NCBI RefSeq assembly: GCF_030499535.1
Contig: NZ_JASTLB010000001.1
Span: 3,410,001-3,474,000, forward strand
Direction: 5' to 3'
DNA length: 64,000 nucleotides
DNA from: Streptomyces sp. TG1A-8
GTDB taxonomy: Bacteria; Actinomycetota; Actinomycetes; Streptomycetales; Streptomycetaceae
Shown here: piece by piece, positions 62,365 to 64,000 of the stretch
Layout of the letters: the number at the start of each line of letters is the position of its first letter
Numbering within the stretch: position 1 is the first letter of the stretch
Notes under the pieces: model-generated
The model's database searches: none
Seen by the model: only the letters and a program-made list of their open reading frames with translations
What the model was told of the DNA's origin: nothing
Translations under genes and position numbers: made by a program

Positions 62365-64000
62365 ATGGAGGACGTGGACCCGGAGGACGCCGAGCCGTTC
62401 CGGGACCTCGCCGCCCGCCTGGAGCGCGTCCTCGGCGGCCACTCGCGTCCGGGCGGCCCCGCCGCCCGGGGACCGCGGGAACGGGACCCGGAGCGGGAGC
62501 GCGTGCACGCGGTGCCGGAGCGGGGCGGGTTACCCGCCCACTGCGTGCCGGCCGAGTACGGGGGGGCGCTGGAGGACTACGGACGGCTGCACCGGCTGCT
62601 GCGCACCGTCGCGCGCCGGGACCTCGCGGTGGCCGCCGCGCACGCGCGGACCTTCCTCGCGACCGCCCCGGTGTGGGTGTCCGGCGACGACGCGGCGGCG
62701 CTGCGGATCGCCGCGCCCGTGGCGGCCGGCGCCCGGGTGTCCGCGGGTCTGACGGGAGCCGGGGCGGTGGGGTCCGAGGCGGGCCCGAGCGCCTACCCGA
62801 CCCCGACGGGGTACCGGCTCGACGGCGAGGAGCGGCTGGCCGACGGGATGCCGGACGCCGGGTTCCTGTCCCTGCTCGCCCGGACCTCCCCGGTGCCCGG
62901 GCCGCGCGCCCGCTCCCTGCTGCTGCTCGACACCCGGGAGGTGGCCGCGGACGCCTGGCGGCCGCTCCCCGAGGCACCGGCGCGGGCGGCGGGCGGCGTT
63001 CCCGCGGGCGGCGTCGCCTTCCGTGGCGCCCGGGTCGGCCACGACGTCCTCGCGGGCCGGGAGGGGACGGGCGTCGAGACGCTGCTGAAGGCCAACCAGG
63101 TGTCGTGGACCGTCCTCCCGGCGCTCTCCCTCGGAGCGGCCGACGGCGTCCTGCGCGCCGCGCTGCGCTGCGCGGACGCCCGCCCGGGCGGCTCCCCGGG
63201 CGCCCGGTCCCGGTTCCCGGACGGCTCCCGGCCGCCCCGCCGGCTGCGGGCCCTGACGGAGGCGTACGCCGACCTGCTGCTGGGCGAGGCCCTGTCCGCC
63301 GTCGGCGTGCGCGGCATCCACCTGCTGGCCGGGGAGCTGAGCGTGACCTCGTCCGTCGTGGGCCTGCTCGTGCCCTCGCTGGCCGCCGGGGTGCTGGACC
63401 GGCAGGAGCTGCTGCACTCCGGCTGCGGCCCGGCGGACCCCGCGGACCCGGCGGACCCGGCGGACGGCGACGCGGGCGGCGCGGGGCGGCGGGCGCCCTG
63501 CCGGGCGGCCGCCGGCGAACTGGCCGGTGCGCACGGGGCGCTGGACGCGCTCGGCGGCCCGGCCCTGTGCGCGTCGCTGCTGGCGGCGCAGTTCCGGCTG
63601 CTGGCGCGCGGCTACCTCTCACCGCCGGACCACCGGCCCCGGCTGGCCCGGTTGTTCGGCCTGGACCGCCCGGTGCCGCCGCTGGACCCGGCCCGGCTCG
63701 CGCTGCTGTCCCGGTACGGCAGCGCCGTACTCGGCACACTGCCCCTGTCGGTGGCCCGGCTGCGCGAACTCGCCGCCGACCACGCCGCGCTGGACCGTGC
63801 CGCCGCGCTGGCGGCCCGGCTGCTGAGGACCGCCGACGCGCTGCACCACCGCATCGCGCAGGCCCCGCCGGTGTCCGGCCGGCCGGCACCGGGCGGCTCC
63901 GCCGACGCACGGGCCTACGCGCTGTGCTTCGCGGGAGCGGCCTGCGCCGGTCTGTGGCTGGGCAGCGGCCCGTTCGCCGGCACCGGCCCCGACGGCGGCG
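62365..64000 (+). CDS. acyl-CoA dehydrogenase-like protein, truncated by the window, with a TTA codon
   Basis: From the ATG at 62365 (GGAGGGG 6 bp upstream) an open frame runs to the window edge. It has GGLPAHCVPAEYGGALEDYG, the N-terminal ACAD signature, and later helical sequence (LLTEAYADLLLG-like ALTEAYADLLLGEALSAVGV, ARLARLFGLDRPV). FAD-binding residues are not all clear, so it may be a divergent member. Codon 56 is TTA (62,530-62,532), rare in Streptomyces and read by the bldA tRNA, so expression may be developmentally limited. The 3' end is not in the window. Confidence 0.78.
   Translation, partial: MEDVDPEDAEPFRDLAARLERVLGGHSRPGGPAARGPRERDPERERVHAVPERGGLPAHCVPAEYGGALEDYGRLHRLLRTVARRDLAVAAAHARTFLATAPVWVSGDDAAALRIAAPVAAGARVSAGLTGAGAVGSEAGPSAYPTPTGYRLDGEERLADGMPDAGFLSLLARTSPVPGPRARSLLLLDTREVAADAWRPLPEAPARAAGGVPAGGVAFRGARVGHDVLAGREGTGVETLLKANQVSWTVLPALSLGAADGVLRAALRCADARPGGSPGARSRFPDGSRPPRRLRALTEAYADLLLGEALSAVGVRGIHLLAGELSVTSSVVGLLVPSLAAGVLDRQELLHSGCGPADPADPADPADGDAGGAGRRAPCRAAAGELAGAHGALDALGGPALCASLLAAQFRLLARGYLSPPDHRPRLARLFGLDRPVPPLDPARLALLSRYGSAVLGTLPLSVARLRELAADHAALDRAAALAARLLRTADALHHRIAQAPPVSGRPAPGGSADARAYALCFAGAACAGLWLGSGPFAGTGPDGG

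Noticed and set aside
61061..63910. 949-codon minus-strand frame
   Set aside because: Antisense to the epimerase and the ACAD-like gene; Arg/Pro/Ala-rich with no domain or start signal.

Overview
The window is actinomycete chromosome, almost certainly Streptomyces. The coding sequence is about 70% G+C or more, most codons end in G or C, and it carries the dnaK-grpE-dnaJ-hspR operon with HspR operators. It also has a Streptomyces-type integrative conjugative element and at least two rare TTA (bldA-type) codons.

Layout. (1) 1-17,170 is chromosomal backbone: a sugar-binding lipoprotein, the hspR/dnaK heat-shock operon, a MraY/WecA-like protein, a large membrane Fe-S oxidoreductase, a MerR/SDR/monooxygenase redox locus, a possibly disabled serine recombinase, a Yip1-type membrane protein, a phosphoribosyltransferase and dCTP deaminase. 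(2) 17,174-17,247 is tRNA-Gly(CCC). Its 3' half plus terminator is repeated at 33,068-33,155. The two copies bound a 15.9-kb pSAM2-like AICE. Its backbone runs on the minus strand as int-xis-repSA-spd genes-traB-SCO3933-like, followed by regulators (PP2C-like, HTH/sensor, HATPase, XRE-DUF5753). A 16-bp operator, GTCTAG-GGGG-CTAGAC or close variants, recurs in front of these units. The integrase gene has an in-frame TGA. The cargo is an AT-richer trypsin-STAND NTPase-WD40 protein with a Trypco1-type partner, a predicted conflict (defence) system. (3) 33,156-37,560 looks like a graveyard of older integrations at the same tRNA: an internally deleted integrase remnant just outside attR and two degenerate att copies further right, interleaved with a PAP2 phosphatase, a frameshifted secreted-protein gene and a small conserved gene.

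(4) 37,557-51,800 is chromosomal: a receptor-like fusion with an extracytoplasmic type-1 ligand-binding domain, a DUF4232 lipoprotein, an HTH-TM-ectodomain protein, an extra cytochrome oxidase subunit I, and an ECF sigma factor with a ZAS/Asp23 anti-sigma-like partner divergent from an Asp23/AmaP envelope-stress operon. A Crp-like palindrome lies between the two, and a SpoIIE-type phosphatase follows. (5) 51,836-64,000 holds a 26-bp perfect hairpin, a tiny hydrophobic ORF, a divergent pair of STAND regulators (SARP-NB-ARC-TPR and NB-ARC-TPR), a glycerophosphotransferase-like gene with a coupled partner, a DUF5994-like gene, an RmlC-type sugar epimerase and the start of a TTA-containing acyl-CoA dehydrogenase-like gene that runs off the right edge.

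All calls come from reading sequence and translations. Family names rest on recognised motifs, not on searches. Start codons were chosen by ribosome-binding sites, overlaps and domain starts where these were visible.
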